The translations under genes and the position numbers were made by a program. From the NCBI GenBank assembly GCA_036273515.1, contig DASUHM010000044.1, forward strand, positions 98,816-162,815: 64,000 bases of DNA, written 5' to 3'. This stretch comes from Gaiellales bacterium. Its GTDB lineage: Bacteria > Actinomycetota > Thermoleophilia > Gaiellales > JAICJC01. The notes beneath the pieces were generated by a model that was not told the origin of the DNA, made no database searches, and worked only from the letters and a program-made list of their open reading frames with translations. Numbering within the stretch: the first letter of the stretch is position 1; each line of letters starts with the position of its first letter. This document shows, piece after piece, positions 36,034 through 44,763 of the stretch.

Positions 36034-36674
36034 GGTCGCTCCTTCTCGATCTCGACTCCGAGGCTCCGGGCGCGATCGCGCGCCATCGGCGTCAGTACCG
36101 CCCGCGGCGCGAGCACCAGCCGCGCGCCCTGCGCGGCCGCGTCGCGCACGGCCCGCTCGGTCACGGCGCCGCGCTCGATCCGGATCGTGGGCGTCGCCGA
36201 CGGCGCCGCGCCGGCCGCCGCGGTCGCTCCGAGCCGGAAGCGCAGCTTGCCCGAGCGGATCGCCATGCGGTCGCGCGGGTTCTCGAAACGGTGCACCAGC
36301 GAGCGCACGAAGGCGTCCAGGTCGGCGTCGCTGCGCAGGTCGACGACCTCGATGTCAGGGGCGGAATTGCGGGGCGCGCCGGTTGCCGGCGCGGCTGCCA
36401 ATTGGCGTCCTTGCGGTGTGCCAATTGCGGGGGTGGTGTCCGATTCGGCCGGCGGCCGCCATCCCGACGGGCGGTGTACGCTGGCGACCGGCGGGGCCGG
36501 CACCTGCGGCACGGCGGCGGGCGGCTCGGCCGGGGCGGCCGGCGCGTCGCCGTTCGCGTGGCCGTTGCCGTTTCCGTTCGTCGTGAGCGCCTCCGACAGC
36601 AGCTCCGGCAGGAGGTCGGCCAGCACCTCGCGGGTGACGCTGCGCAGCAGGTCGGCGTCTTCGGGCGTGCTCAC
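36027..36674 (-). CDS. microcompartment-associated protein with targeting-like N-terminal helix
   Basis: 215 residues, GTG start overlapping the second BMC-T gene's stop by four bases. It has three parts. Residues 1-32 are an amphipathic helix (LLRSVTREVLADLLPELLSE) like known encapsulation peptides. Residues about 33-110 are a Gly/Asn, then Ala/Pro low-complexity linker. The C-terminal 110 residues form a compact domain ending VLTPMARDRARSLGVEIEKE, which resembles the tail of EutQ/EutT-type microcompartment proteins. It occupies the place of the uncharacterised gene between BMC-P and BMC-T in the mycobacterial RMM locus. Function unknown; a cargo or scaffold protein is likely. Confidence 0.8.
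   Translation of the reverse strand: MSTPEDADLLRSVTREVLADLLPELLSEALTTNGNGNGHANGDAPAAPAEPPAAVPQVPAPPVASVHRPSGWRPPAESDTTPAIGTPQGRQLAAAPATGAPRNSAPDIEVVDLRSDADLDAFVRSLVHRFENPRDRMAIRSGKLRFRLGATAAAGAAPSATPTIRIERGAVTERAVRDAAAQGARLVLAPRAVLTPMARDRARSLGVEIEKERPC
36397..36428. repeat. paired CCAATTG motifs inside a linker-coding region
   Basis: GCCAATTGGC (36397-36406) and GCCAATTGC (36420-36428), with a third related AATTGCGGGG at 36365. They lie in the linker of the microcompartment-associated protein. A similar pair lies in glpK (46846-46876). Confidence 0.5.
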
Positions 36675-37276
36675 ACCGCACCTCCGAGAGCCGCCACCGC
36701 GGCGTCGCCGGCCGTGCGCACGTCGGCCTCCATGCCGGCCAGGTACACCCGGCCGGTGGCGCCGATCATGCGGTAGTCGACGACCTTCACCCGCGCCGCC
36801 TTCTCGGCCTCGTTCGTCGCCAGGATCGCGTACGAGGCCGGCTGCATCTCGAGCACGAAGAGCGACTCGCCCGGCAGCGCCATCGAGCCGAGCTTGTTGC
36901 GGTTGATCAGGAAGGCGTGCTGGTGGTCGAGCCGTGTGATCAGCTCCGACGCCAGGATCTGCGGCTTCGTCGCGTCGGCGGCGGTCGCCCCGAGCGCCTG
37001 CAGCACGGCGCTGCTTGCGGCATGCACCTCGGCGGTCGAGCGGGAGTGGATCTCGAGGTAGCCGAACTGGCGCTCGACGACCAGGATGCCCGCCTGCACC
37101 TCGGTCGACTTGAGCGCGACGTCGGTCAGCGGCTCGATGTCGAGGCCGGGAGCGATCTCGATGATCTGCGCCGCCATGTTCGTGCGCGGCAGGCGGCCGC
37201 GGATCCACGTCCCCAGGTAGCACATCGTCTGGGGCTGGAGCTGGTCGAGGAAGATGAAGGAACGGAGCTCGGCCAT
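36671..37276 (-). CDS. second BMC-T shell protein
   Basis: 201 residues from ATG 37276, which overlaps the aldehyde dehydrogenase stop by one base (TGATG). Tandem BMC domains: AAQIIEIAPGLDIEPLTDVA and ILVVERQFGYLEIHS in the first, SMALPGESLFVLEMQPASYA and YRMIGATGRVYLAG in the second. Two different BMC-T proteins per locus is also the mycobacterial arrangement, where they are thought to form distinct trimers with different pores. Confidence 0.93.
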   Translation of the reverse strand: MAELRSFIFLDQLQPQTMCYLGTWIRGRLPRTNMAAQIIEIAPGLDIEPLTDVALKSTEVQAGILVVERQFGYLEIHSRSTAEVHAASSAVLQALGATAADATKPQILASELITRLDHQHAFLINRNKLGSMALPGESLFVLEMQPASYAILATNEAEKAARVKVVDYRMIGATGRVYLAGMEADVRTAGDAAVAALGGAV

Positions 37277-38781
37277 CAGCGCTTCACCAGCTCCCGCAGC
37301 TCCTCGAGCACGATCCGGCGGATCTCGTCGCGGGCCTCGTCGACGCCGACGGCCCGCTCCGGGGCGGCGACGGGGGCGGCCTCCGGCGCGGCGCTCCACG
37401 GCTCGAGACCGGCGAAGTCGCCGAACGCCTCGGACGGGTCGGACGAATACGCGACCCGGGTCATGTTGAACAGGTGCCGCGGCTCGAGGTTCTCGCCCAG
37501 CGACGAGCGGCCGAAGAAGCCGGTGCCGATCGTCATGGTCGGCGCGAGGTTCGTGTCGAGGCCGGCCGAGCCGGTGCTGCCGCCGACGTTCACCGCCACC
37601 CGCAGCACCCGCACCGCCGCCCCGTAGGCCATGATCGTGCGCGGGTCGCGCGAGTGGATCACGGCCGAGTGGCCGGCGCCGCCGATCCGCAGCATCGCGC
37701 AGGCGGCGTCGATGCCGCGGCGGGCGTCCGGCACCCGCACGAGGCCGAGCAGCGGAAAGAGCTTCTCGCGCGCAAGCGGCTCCTCGGGGACGACGAGGGA
37801 GAACGGCGCGACCAGCACGCGCGTCTTCGGTGGCACCCGGATGCCGCACTCCTCTGCGAGCCGCGCCGCGTCGCGGCCGGCCAGGTCGACCCGTATGCGA
37901 CCCTCGGGGTAGAGCTTCTCCCGCACGGCCGCCGCCTCTTCCGCGGAAAGCACGTGGCCGCCGTGGCGCCCGAGCTCGCGCTCGAACTCCGCCGCGCAGC
38001 GCTCCTCGACGATCGCGCACGACTCGTTCGTGCACAGGATCGAGTTGTCGAAACACTTCGAGTCCATCAGCCGCTCGGCGGCGGCGGCGAGGTCGGCGGT
38101 GTGGTCGACGAGCGCCGGCACGTTGCCCGGGCCGACGCCGATCGCCGGGTTCCCGGAGCGGTAGGCGGCCCGCACGACCGCGACCCCGCCGGTGGCCAGG
38201 ATGACGTCGGTGGTCGGGTCGCTCATGAGCGCCTCGATGAGCGGGATGGTGGGCTCCTCGACCGCCTGGATGCAGCCGTCCGGCGCGCCCGCCTCGACGG
38301 CGGCGGCGGCCAGCCGGTGGGCGGCGTCGGCCGACGACTCGCGGGCGATCGGGTGCGGGCTGACGACGACGGCGTTCCGGGTCATCAGCGCCAGCAGCAC
38401 CTTGAAGTAGACGGTGGCGATCGGATTCGTCGAGGGCGTCAGCGCGAGCACGACGCCGGCCGGCCGGGGCAGCTCGACGATCTTCGCCTCGGCGTCGATG
38501 CGCGCGCTCACGTAGTCGTTGCCGCCGTACCACTCGAGCAGGCCGCGCGAGCACGCCTCGTTCTTGCGCCGCTTGTGCTCGACGACGCCCATGCCGGTCT
38601 CCTTGACCGCCCACTCGGCATACCTTTCGGCGTTTCGGTATGCCTCCTCGGCAACCGCCCGGACGATCCGGTGGGTGCGCTCGTAGTCGTAGCCGGCAAA
38701 GGCCGTCGCGGCCCAGTGGGCGCGCTGGAGCATCATCCGCGCCCGGGGGACGCCGGCCGGCTCGGCGGCGACGGCGCTCAC
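37276..38781 (-). CDS. CoA-acylating aldehyde dehydrogenase with C-terminal encapsulation-type helix
   Basis: 501 residues, GTG start overlapping the phospholyase stop by four bases. EutE/PduP-like ALDH: GVVLALTPSTNPIATVYFK for cofactor, catalytic Cys near residue 250 in FDNSILCTNES, and GTGFFGRSSLGENLEP near the end. After an Ala/Pro linker the last 20 residues, VDEARDEIRRIVLEELREL, form an amphipathic helix typical of encapsulation peptides. It should turn the toxic aldehyde (probably propionaldehyde) into acyl-CoA inside the shell with NAD and CoA. No phosphotransacylase or cofactor-recycling alcohol dehydrogenase gene is seen in the locus. Confidence 0.93.
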   Translation of the reverse strand: MSAVAAEPAGVPRARMMLQRAHWAATAFAGYDYERTHRIVRAVAEEAYRNAERYAEWAVKETGMGVVEHKRRKNEACSRGLLEWYGGNDYVSARIDAEAKIVELPRPAGVVLALTPSTNPIATVYFKVLLALMTRNAVVVSPHPIARESSADAAHRLAAAAVEAGAPDGCIQAVEEPTIPLIEALMSDPTTDVILATGGVAVVRAAYRSGNPAIGVGPGNVPALVDHTADLAAAAERLMDSKCFDNSILCTNESCAIVEERCAAEFERELGRHGGHVLSAEEAAAVREKLYPEGRIRVDLAGRDAARLAEECGIRVPPKTRVLVAPFSLVVPEEPLAREKLFPLLGLVRVPDARRGIDAACAMLRIGGAGHSAVIHSRDPRTIMAYGAAVRVLRVAVNVGGSTGSAGLDTNLAPTMTIGTGFFGRSSLGENLEPRHLFNMTRVAYSSDPSEAFGDFAGLEPWSAAPEAAPVAAPERAVGVDEARDEIRRIVLEELRELVKR

Positions 38782-40070
38782 CGCGCCCCCGCCGTAGCCC
38801 GCGCGCCGCGCGTCTCGGCGAGCGCCTGGCCGATCGACACCTCGGTGCGGTCGAGCACCTCGTCGACCAGCTCGGGGCTGAGCAGGATGCCCGGCTTGAA
38901 CTGGAGCACGCGCGGGTCGAGCGTCGAGAAGATCGCCCAGACGCCGTTCTCGTACAGGTGCTTCATCACGATCTTCGCACCCTGCGGATGGTCGAACTCG
39001 AGCCCCATGACGACCCCGTCCTGGCGGATGCCGACGAACCATTCGGGATAGAGCTCCTGGATCGCGCGCAGGCCGCGGCCGAAGCGGTCGGAGATGTAGT
39101 GCACCATCGAGCGCACCTCCGGCCGACCGCAGATCTCGAGCACCTTGAGCGCGACGACGCAGCCCAGCTCGGCGCCGCCGCCGGTGGAGATGTGGCCGAA
39201 GCCGTCCTCCTTCAGCCAGGCCGAGCACTCCTCCGAGACGACCACGCAGGAGATCGGATACATGCCACCGGTGATGCCCTTGCCGATCACCATGATGTCG
39301 GGCTCGACGCCGGACTTGGCGATGCCCCACATCTCCCCGGTGCGCATCAGGCCGGTCTGCACCTCGTCGGCGATGTAGAGGGCGCCGAACCGCTCGCAGA
39401 GCCGCTTCACGCCCTGCAGGTAGCCGGGCTCCGGAAGCGGGAAGCCGTAGGTCGCCGGGATCGTCTCGAGCAGGACGCCGGCGACGTCGCCCGCGCGCAG
39501 CGCCGCCTCCATCGCGTCGAGGTCGTTGAACGGCACCTGCACGAACTCGTCGGGGCGGTCGGCCAGAAAGAGTTTCGAGAAGCGGTCGTCGCCGGCCGAG
39601 ACCGCGAGGCCGGTGTGGCCGTGGTACCCCTTCAGGATCGAGACGATCTTGCGCCGCTGGCGGGTGTGGCGGGCGGTCTTGATGGCGATGTCGGTGGCCT
39701 CGCCGCCGCCCGCCCCGTAGACGACGCGGCGCATGTTCGGGGCGCAGGTCTTCACGAGCGCCTCGGCCAGCGCGGTGCGGGCGAGCGCCGGGAAGTGGTG
39801 GTTGCCGATGTCGAAGCGCTGCATCGCCTGCTCGAGCGTCGCGATCAGCTCGGGGTTGCGATGGCCGAGGTTGTACGTGCCGCCGTTCAGATGCAGGTCG
39901 ATCAGCCGGCGGCCGGCCATGTCCCAGAAGAAGTACCCCTCGCGCCGGTCGATGACGAGATCGACGCCGGCGTCCTGCCAGAAGTCGGTCTTGTCGGGAT
40001 TCCAGAACTCCCGCGACCGGTCGAGGAACTCGTCCTTGGACTCGTAGGAGAAGAAGCCGTAGTCGTACAT
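38778..40070 (-). CDS. class III aminotransferase-fold PLP enzyme (candidate amino-alcohol-phosphate phospholyase)
   Basis: 430 residues from ATG 40070. PLP-site elements are YGAGGGEATDIAIKTARH, LYIADEVQTGLMRTG and IMVIGKGITGGMYP with the Schiff-base Lys near 264. Class III members that act on O-phospho amino alcohols eliminate phosphate and ammonia to give an aldehyde. Beside an APH-type kinase and an acylating aldehyde dehydrogenase this is the expected third enzyme. It is the first gene of the microcompartment operon. True transamination cannot be excluded from sequence. Confidence 0.85.
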   Translation of the reverse strand: MYDYGFFSYESKDEFLDRSREFWNPDKTDFWQDAGVDLVIDRREGYFFWDMAGRRLIDLHLNGGTYNLGHRNPELIATLEQAMQRFDIGNHHFPALARTALAEALVKTCAPNMRRVVYGAGGGEATDIAIKTARHTRQRRKIVSILKGYHGHTGLAVSAGDDRFSKLFLADRPDEFVQVPFNDLDAMEAALRAGDVAGVLLETIPATYGFPLPEPGYLQGVKRLCERFGALYIADEVQTGLMRTGEMWGIAKSGVEPDIMVIGKGITGGMYPISCVVVSEECSAWLKEDGFGHISTGGGAELGCVVALKVLEICGRPEVRSMVHYISDRFGRGLRAIQELYPEWFVGIRQDGVVMGLEFDHPQGAKIVMKHLYENGVWAIFSTLDPRVLQFKPGILLSPELVDEVLDRTEVSIGQALAETRGARATAGAR

Positions 40071-40102
40071 GCCCTGATCGCGCCGGAACGTACCGAATAT
40101 CA

Positions 40103-40132
40103 GACCAAAAAGCAAGTGCTCCGCTATTGGTC
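40103..40132. promoter_or_regulatory. candidate operator GACCAA-N18-TTGGTC
   Basis: Inverted arms GACCAA (40103-40108) and TTGGTC (40127-40132) lie 32 bases upstream of the first microcompartment gene and in the gap to the divergent oxidase. The region is locally AT-richer. It could bind the GntR regulator encoded at the operon's end. Confidence 0.45.
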
Positions 40133-40141
40133 CGGTGAAAT

Positions 40142-40206
40142 CGGGGTCAGACCCCGAACGGAAGTGCAACAGAAGCGCAACGGCGATCGTTCGGGGTCTG
40201 ACCCCG
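40142..40206. repeat. head-to-head pair of GGGGTCAGACCCC palindromes
   Basis: Cores at 40143-40155 and 40193-40205 lie in opposite orientation, each continued by the same GAACG extension facing inward. Together they form a REP-doublet-like 65-base unit. Located just upstream of the FAD oxidase start codon. It shares an inverted TGCAACAGAAG with the copy near 54530. Confidence 0.75.
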
Positions 40207-40224
40207 GTTGATACGGTTGCCGCC

Positions 40225-41397
40225 GTGCCAGAGTCGGCCGACATCGCAATCGTCGGGGCGGGCATCACGGGCCTCGCGACCGCGCACGCGCTCACCCGCG
40301 ACGGGCACAGGAGCGTCGCCGTCTTCGACCGATCGTGGCCCGGCTCGGGCGACTCGGGGCGCTCGTTCTCGATGGTGCGCCGCCACTACTCGAACGCGGT
40401 CACGGCGCGCCTCGCCATGAGCGGCAGCCAGACGATCGCCGACTGGGAGAACGAGGTCGGCGTGGCCGACGCCGGGTACGTGCGCTGCGGCTACCTGCTG
40501 ACGGTGCCCGAGCGGCTCGCGGCCGCGTGCCGCGACAACGTCTCCCGGCTGCAGCGGATCGGCCTGGATACGCATTTCCTCGAGCCGGACGAGATCGGCC
40601 AGGTCGAGCCCGAGCTCTCCACCGACGGCGTCGCCGGCGCGGCCTACGAGCCCGACGGCGGCTTCGCCGACGCGCAGAAGATGTGCCTCGGCTGGTTCGC
40701 GGCCGCCTCGTCGCGCGGCCTGCGCCACGAGCTGGGCTGCGGCGTCCGCTCGCTGCGGGTCGAGAACGGCCGGGTGACCGGCATCGAGACCGACCGCGGC
40801 TTCACGGCCGCCGGCACCGTCGTGCTCGCGACCGGCGCCTGGACGAACGACCTGCTGCGTCCCGTCGGCGCCGAGCAGCCGATCGAGCTGCGGCGTCTCC
40901 AGGTGGTCATCGCCCGCCGTGACCCGGGCGCACCGCTGCCCTCGGCCGTCTGTTCCGACGGCGTCACGAACGTCGTCGTCCGCCCCGACCGCGGCCGCCG
41001 GTTCTGCGCCGTCGCCTACGCCGGCGAGGACCCGCTCGACCGCGCGGACGACTGCGACCACGCCGCCTCGGCCGGCTACGCCGACGTCGTCCGCAAATCG
41101 GTGGCCGAGCGCTACCCGCGCCTGGGCGACTTCACCGTCGAGCGGGCCTGGGCGGGGCCGTACGACATCACCCCCGACTGGAACCCGATCATGGGCCCGT
41201 GCCCGGGCATCGAGGGCCTTTACCTGGCGGTCGGCTGGAGCGGCCACGGCTTCAAGCTCTCCCCCGCCGTCGGCGAGGTCGTCGCCGCCGAGGTGACCGG
41301 CCGGACGCCGCCCGTCGATGTGTCCGAGCTGCGCCCGGGCCGGTTCGCCGCAGGCCGGCTGCTGCGCCTGGCCTACGGGCCGGGCGCGCGCGCCTGA
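40225..41397 (+). CDS. FAD-dependent amine/amino acid oxidase (DAO family)
   Basis: 390 residues, GTG start. The Rossmann FAD fingerprint is DIAIVGAGITGLATAHALTR; the C-terminal block DWNPIMGPCPGIEGLYLAVGW, then SGHGFKLSPAVGE, is typical of sarcosine/glycine oxidase-type DAO proteins. These oxidise secondary or primary amines to imines, with later hydrolysis to aldehydes. It is divergent from the microcompartment operon. It may process a related amine, for example making an amino ketone or removing N-methyl groups, but this is inference. Confidence 0.88.
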   Translation: MPESADIAIVGAGITGLATAHALTRDGHRSVAVFDRSWPGSGDSGRSFSMVRRHYSNAVTARLAMSGSQTIADWENEVGVADAGYVRCGYLLTVPERLAAACRDNVSRLQRIGLDTHFLEPDEIGQVEPELSTDGVAGAAYEPDGGFADAQKMCLGWFAAASSRGLRHELGCGVRSLRVENGRVTGIETDRGFTAAGTVVLATGAWTNDLLRPVGAEQPIELRRLQVVIARRDPGAPLPSAVCSDGVTNVVVRPDRGRRFCAVAYAGEDPLDRADDCDHAASAGYADVVRKSVAERYPRLGDFTVERAWAGPYDITPDWNPIMGPCPGIEGLYLAVGWSGHGFKLSPAVGEVVAAEVTGRTPPVDVSELRPGRFAAGRLLRLAYGPGARA

Positions 41398-41407
41398 CCG
41401 CCGCCGC

Positions 41408-41929
41408 CTACAGCGGCAGCCGTCCGTGCACGACGGGCGAGAGCGTGAGCAGGCCGCCGCACGGCGCGATGGCGAGCTTCAGCGTGAAGTGCTTGGCATC
41501 GTTGGGCGGCCAGACCTCGACGGACGTCGAGACCTTGCACGCCTGCCCGCCTACGGGTGAGTCCGAGTAGCCGGCGTAGAACGAGCCGTGCTGGCCGGGC
41601 GTCATGACGACGTCCGCCTCCGGCTCCGGCGGGACGACCGCGCTCGAGCCGCGCTGGATGTACGTCGGCAGCGGCTGCTGGCGCGCGTTCAGGAGCTGCA
41701 TGCCGGCGAAGCCGAAGAGCTTGCACGTCGACGCGCTCACGTTCGTGAACACGAACCGCAGGCGCACGCTGCCCGCCGCGCCGGTCGACTGCGGCTGGGC
41801 CAGCCCGAGCTGGGCCTGCCGGCACCGCGGCACGCTGGTCGCGGCGCCGGCCGCATGCACCTCCACCGCTCCCGCCGCGCCGATCACTGCTGCCGCCGTC
41901 ACGAGCGCCACTCCGAGCCTCTTCCTCAC
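41408..41929 (-). CDS. secreted DUF4232 protein
   Basis: 173 residues with a Sec signal peptide (MRKRLGVALVTAAAVIGAAG). The mature part has the DUF4232 sandwich pattern: a Cys near the start (PRCRQAQLGLA), LRFVFTNVSASTCKLFGFAG, a GSFYAGYSD strand, and terminal CGGLLTLSPV. Common in actinobacterial secretomes; binding partner unknown. Ends 11 bases from the convergent oxidase stop. Confidence 0.85.
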   Translation of the reverse strand: MRKRLGVALVTAAAVIGAAGAVEVHAAGAATSVPRCRQAQLGLAQPQSTGAAGSVRLRFVFTNVSASTCKLFGFAGMQLLNARQQPLPTYIQRGSSAVVPPEPEADVVMTPGQHGSFYAGYSDSPVGGQACKVSTSVEVWPPNDAKHFTLKLAIAPCGGLLTLSPVVHGRLPL

Positions 41930-42018
41930 TGTCTACCTCCTCGTCGAATTACCTGCAAAACCAGCCTACGACCGGACGGCGGGCGGCTCCGTCACGATCC
42001 CGCATCGGCCCTGTCAAG

Positions 42019-42044
42019 TCTGGCGACACCGTCGCCACCAGACA
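42019..42044. promoter_or_regulatory. hairpin in divergent promoter region
   Basis: TGGCGAC-ACC-GTCGCCA (42021-42037) is a perfect seven-base stem in the gap between the DUF4232 and propeller/DUF11 genes. A TAAACT element at 42063-42068 could be the -10 box of the latter. Role as operator or transcript structure is unknown. Confidence 0.35.
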
Positions 42045-42078
42045 CCGCTCGTCAATAACGTGTAAACTCGGCGGTCGG

Positions 42079-44763
42079 ATGGACGCCCGAAAGCTGCTCG
42101 CAGGTGCAGCACTCGGCCTGGCCCTCGTGATGGCGAGCGCCTCACAGGCCGTCGCCGTGCTGCCAACGGCTCCCGACCCCACCTGGGGGACGAACGGGAA
42201 GGTCGACGTCGTCCTGCGCGTGGGCAGCACCGTCTACCTGGGCGGCACGTTCACGGAGCTCGACGACACCGCCAGCACGGCGACGGCGCCGGCGTCCAAC
42301 CTGGCCGGGATCGACGCGACCACCGGCCAGCCGACCGGCTTCGCGCCGACCGTGGACGCCGAGGTGTTCGCCCTGGCCGCCTCGCCGGACGGCTCCCGGC
42401 TCTACGTCGGCGGCAATTTCAACACGGTGAACGGGAAGACGCAGAAGAAGATCGCGGTCTTCAACGCCGCGACCGGCGCCCTGATGACCTGGAAACCGGC
42501 CGCGGGGTGGCCGAACAACGTGATCCGGGCCATCGCCGTCGGCCCGAGCAGCATCTACATCGGCGGCGCCTTCACCAAGATCGGCACCAGCGCGGTCTCC
42601 CGCATCGCCGAGCTGAACGCGAGCGACGGCTCGCTCGTGCCGGGGTTCACGACGACCGCCGACAACCTCGTCCGCGCGCTCGTGCTGACGCCGACCCGGC
42701 TCTACATGGGTGGGAACTTCGCCACGGTCAACGGCACGACCCAGAAGAGCCTGACCGCCGTCAACCCGACCACCGGCGCGACCATCACCGGCGTCTATCA
42801 CCCGAACTACCCGGTGCTGGCGCTGACCCCCGGCACCACCCGGCTCTACGGCGGCGGCGGGGGCAGCGGCGGAAAGGCGCTCGCCGTCAACCTCGCCACC
42901 GGCGCCAAGATGTGGGAGCAGACGACCGACGGCAACGTGCAGGCGACAGCCGTGCTGAACGACGTCCCCTACTTCGGCGGCCATTTCTTCAGGTACGGGA
43001 AGACCGCCGTCAACCAGCTCGTGCGCGCGAACGCCTCCACCGGCGCGCTCGACACGACCTGGCTGCCCGCCGTCACATCCGGGTTCCTGGGGGTCTTCGG
43101 GCTCGACGGCGAGGGCACGAACAAGCTGTACGTCGGCGGCGACTTCACCCGCGTCCAGGATCAGAAGCGGCTGAACTTCGCCTCCTTCACCGACGGCGCG
43201 GCAGCGGCGTCGGCCGACCTCTCCGTCGTGCTCTCGGGCGCGCCGGCGAGCGTCGACGTCGGCCAGGACGTGACGTTCACCGCCACGGTCGACAACGCCG
43301 GGCCGGACACGGCCCAGGCGACGACCGTGACGGACGTGCTCCCCGCCGCCTTCACGTTCGAGAGCGCGCCGGGCTGCACGTACGACGGTCCCAGCCGCAC
43401 GGTCACCTGCCCGCTCGGCGCGGTCAACACCGGCGGCGGCTCGGTCGCGATCACGGTGACCGCGACCGCCGCGGGCATGATCGCGAACACCGCCTCGGTG
43501 GCCTCGACGACCGCCGATCCCGACACATCCGACAACAGCTCCACCGCCACGACCATGATCACGAGCGCGGGCGGCGCCGACCTCGGCATCTCCACCTCCG
43601 TGCCCGCCAAGGTCGACCAGGGCACCGGCTTCGCCTACACGCTCACGGTGACGAACAACGGGCCCAACCCGGAGCCCGACGCGTCGGTCACGGATGCGCT
43701 GCCGACGAACTCCTCCCTCGCCGGTAGCGTCACCACCACCGTCGGGTCGTGCTCCGGGTCTGCGACCGTGACGTGCGACCTGGGCACCATGGCGTCGGGC
43801 GACACCGAGACGATCACCATCCCGATGACGGCGCCGGGCTCCCCCCAGACGCTGGTCAACGCGGCCTCCGTCGCCGGTACGCAGTTCGACGCCGTCTCCG
43901 GCAACAACTCGTCGACCACCTACGTCGGCGTGCGCGACCCGGGAGCCGCCGGCGACAGCACGCCGCCCGCGATGACCGGCATGACGATGCTCGACACCAA
44001 CCAGGACGGCTTCGTCGACCAGGTCGCGGTCACGTTCAACGAGCCGCTGGCGACCTGCGCGGCGCCGTGCACCGCCGGGTGGACGCTCTCGAACGTGCCG
44101 TCCGGCGGCGCCCTCCAGTCGGTCTCGACAAGCGGCAACACCGCGACGCTCGTGATCGGCGGCTGGACGGACCAGCCCGACACGAGCGTGAGCCTGTTCA
44201 AGGTCGGGCTCCAGCCGGGCAATGAGATCCAGGACATGGGCGGGAACCTCGCGTCCTTCGCGGCCGCCGCACCGGCCGACGGCGCAGGGCCGGTGCCGGT
44301 GGGCTTCCGCCACCAGCACAACACGACGAACGGCACCTGCGCCGGGACGGTGAACACGGCCGGCGTCCCCGAGGACTGCGACGAGATCACGGCCGAGTGG
44401 AGCGAGCCGCTCCTGCCGTCCTCGATCCCGGCGACGACCACGATCACGATCGCCGACCCGGCCGGGCCGGGCGACGACACGCTCACGATCGGGAGCTTCA
44501 CGGCCGGCCCGCTGCACATGGGGAGCGACGGCTTCGTGACCGCCGACGGCACGAGCGCGAGCTGGGCGTCGTCGGTGCTCTCGTACTCGAGCGCGCAGGT
44601 CTCGCTGACCGCCCGCATCCTGGGCGCGTGCACCGGCGCCGGCTGCAGCGCCCTCGGCACCGTGAAGAACGTCACGGTCGCCTACGTCCCGTCGCCGACG
44701 ATCACCGACCCGGCCGGCAACCCCGCCGGCGGCTCGTTCACCAAGACCCAGACCATGTTCTGA
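42079..44763 (+). CDS. large secreted propeller/DUF11/Ig-like protein
   Basis: 894 residues. Signal peptide (MDARKLLAGAALGLALVMAS), then propeller-type repeats to about residue 370 (YVGGNFNTVNGKTQKKIAVFN and similar). Two DUF11 domains follow at about 375-490 and 495-610 (ending DPDTSDNSS and FDAVSGNNSS). The C-terminal 270 residues form Ig/cadherin-like strands with a Ca-type DTNQDGFVDQ segment. The N-terminal half is paralogous to the protein at 4780. No sortase or membrane anchor is seen. Probable cell-surface or adhesion protein. Confidence 0.82.
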   Translation: MDARKLLAGAALGLALVMASASQAVAVLPTAPDPTWGTNGKVDVVLRVGSTVYLGGTFTELDDTASTATAPASNLAGIDATTGQPTGFAPTVDAEVFALAASPDGSRLYVGGNFNTVNGKTQKKIAVFNAATGALMTWKPAAGWPNNVIRAIAVGPSSIYIGGAFTKIGTSAVSRIAELNASDGSLVPGFTTTADNLVRALVLTPTRLYMGGNFATVNGTTQKSLTAVNPTTGATITGVYHPNYPVLALTPGTTRLYGGGGGSGGKALAVNLATGAKMWEQTTDGNVQATAVLNDVPYFGGHFFRYGKTAVNQLVRANASTGALDTTWLPAVTSGFLGVFGLDGEGTNKLYVGGDFTRVQDQKRLNFASFTDGAAAASADLSVVLSGAPASVDVGQDVTFTATVDNAGPDTAQATTVTDVLPAAFTFESAPGCTYDGPSRTVTCPLGAVNTGGGSVAITVTATAAGMIANTASVASTTADPDTSDNSSTATTMITSAGGADLGISTSVPAKVDQGTGFAYTLTVTNNGPNPEPDASVTDALPTNSSLAGSVTTTVGSCSGSATVTCDLGTMASGDTETITIPMTAPGSPQTLVNAASVAGTQFDAVSGNNSSTTYVGVRDPGAAGDSTPPAMTGMTMLDTNQDGFVDQVAVTFNEPLATCAAPCTAGWTLSNVPSGGALQSVSTSGNTATLVIGGWTDQPDTSVSLFKVGLQPGNEIQDMGGNLASFAAAAPADGAGPVPVGFRHQHNTTNGTCAGTVNTAGVPEDCDEITAEWSEPLLPSSIPATTTITIADPAGPGDDTLTIGSFTAGPLHMGSDGFVTADGTSASWASSVLSYSSAQVSLTARILGACTGAGCSALGTVKNVTVAYVPSPTITDPAGNPAGGSFTKTQTMF

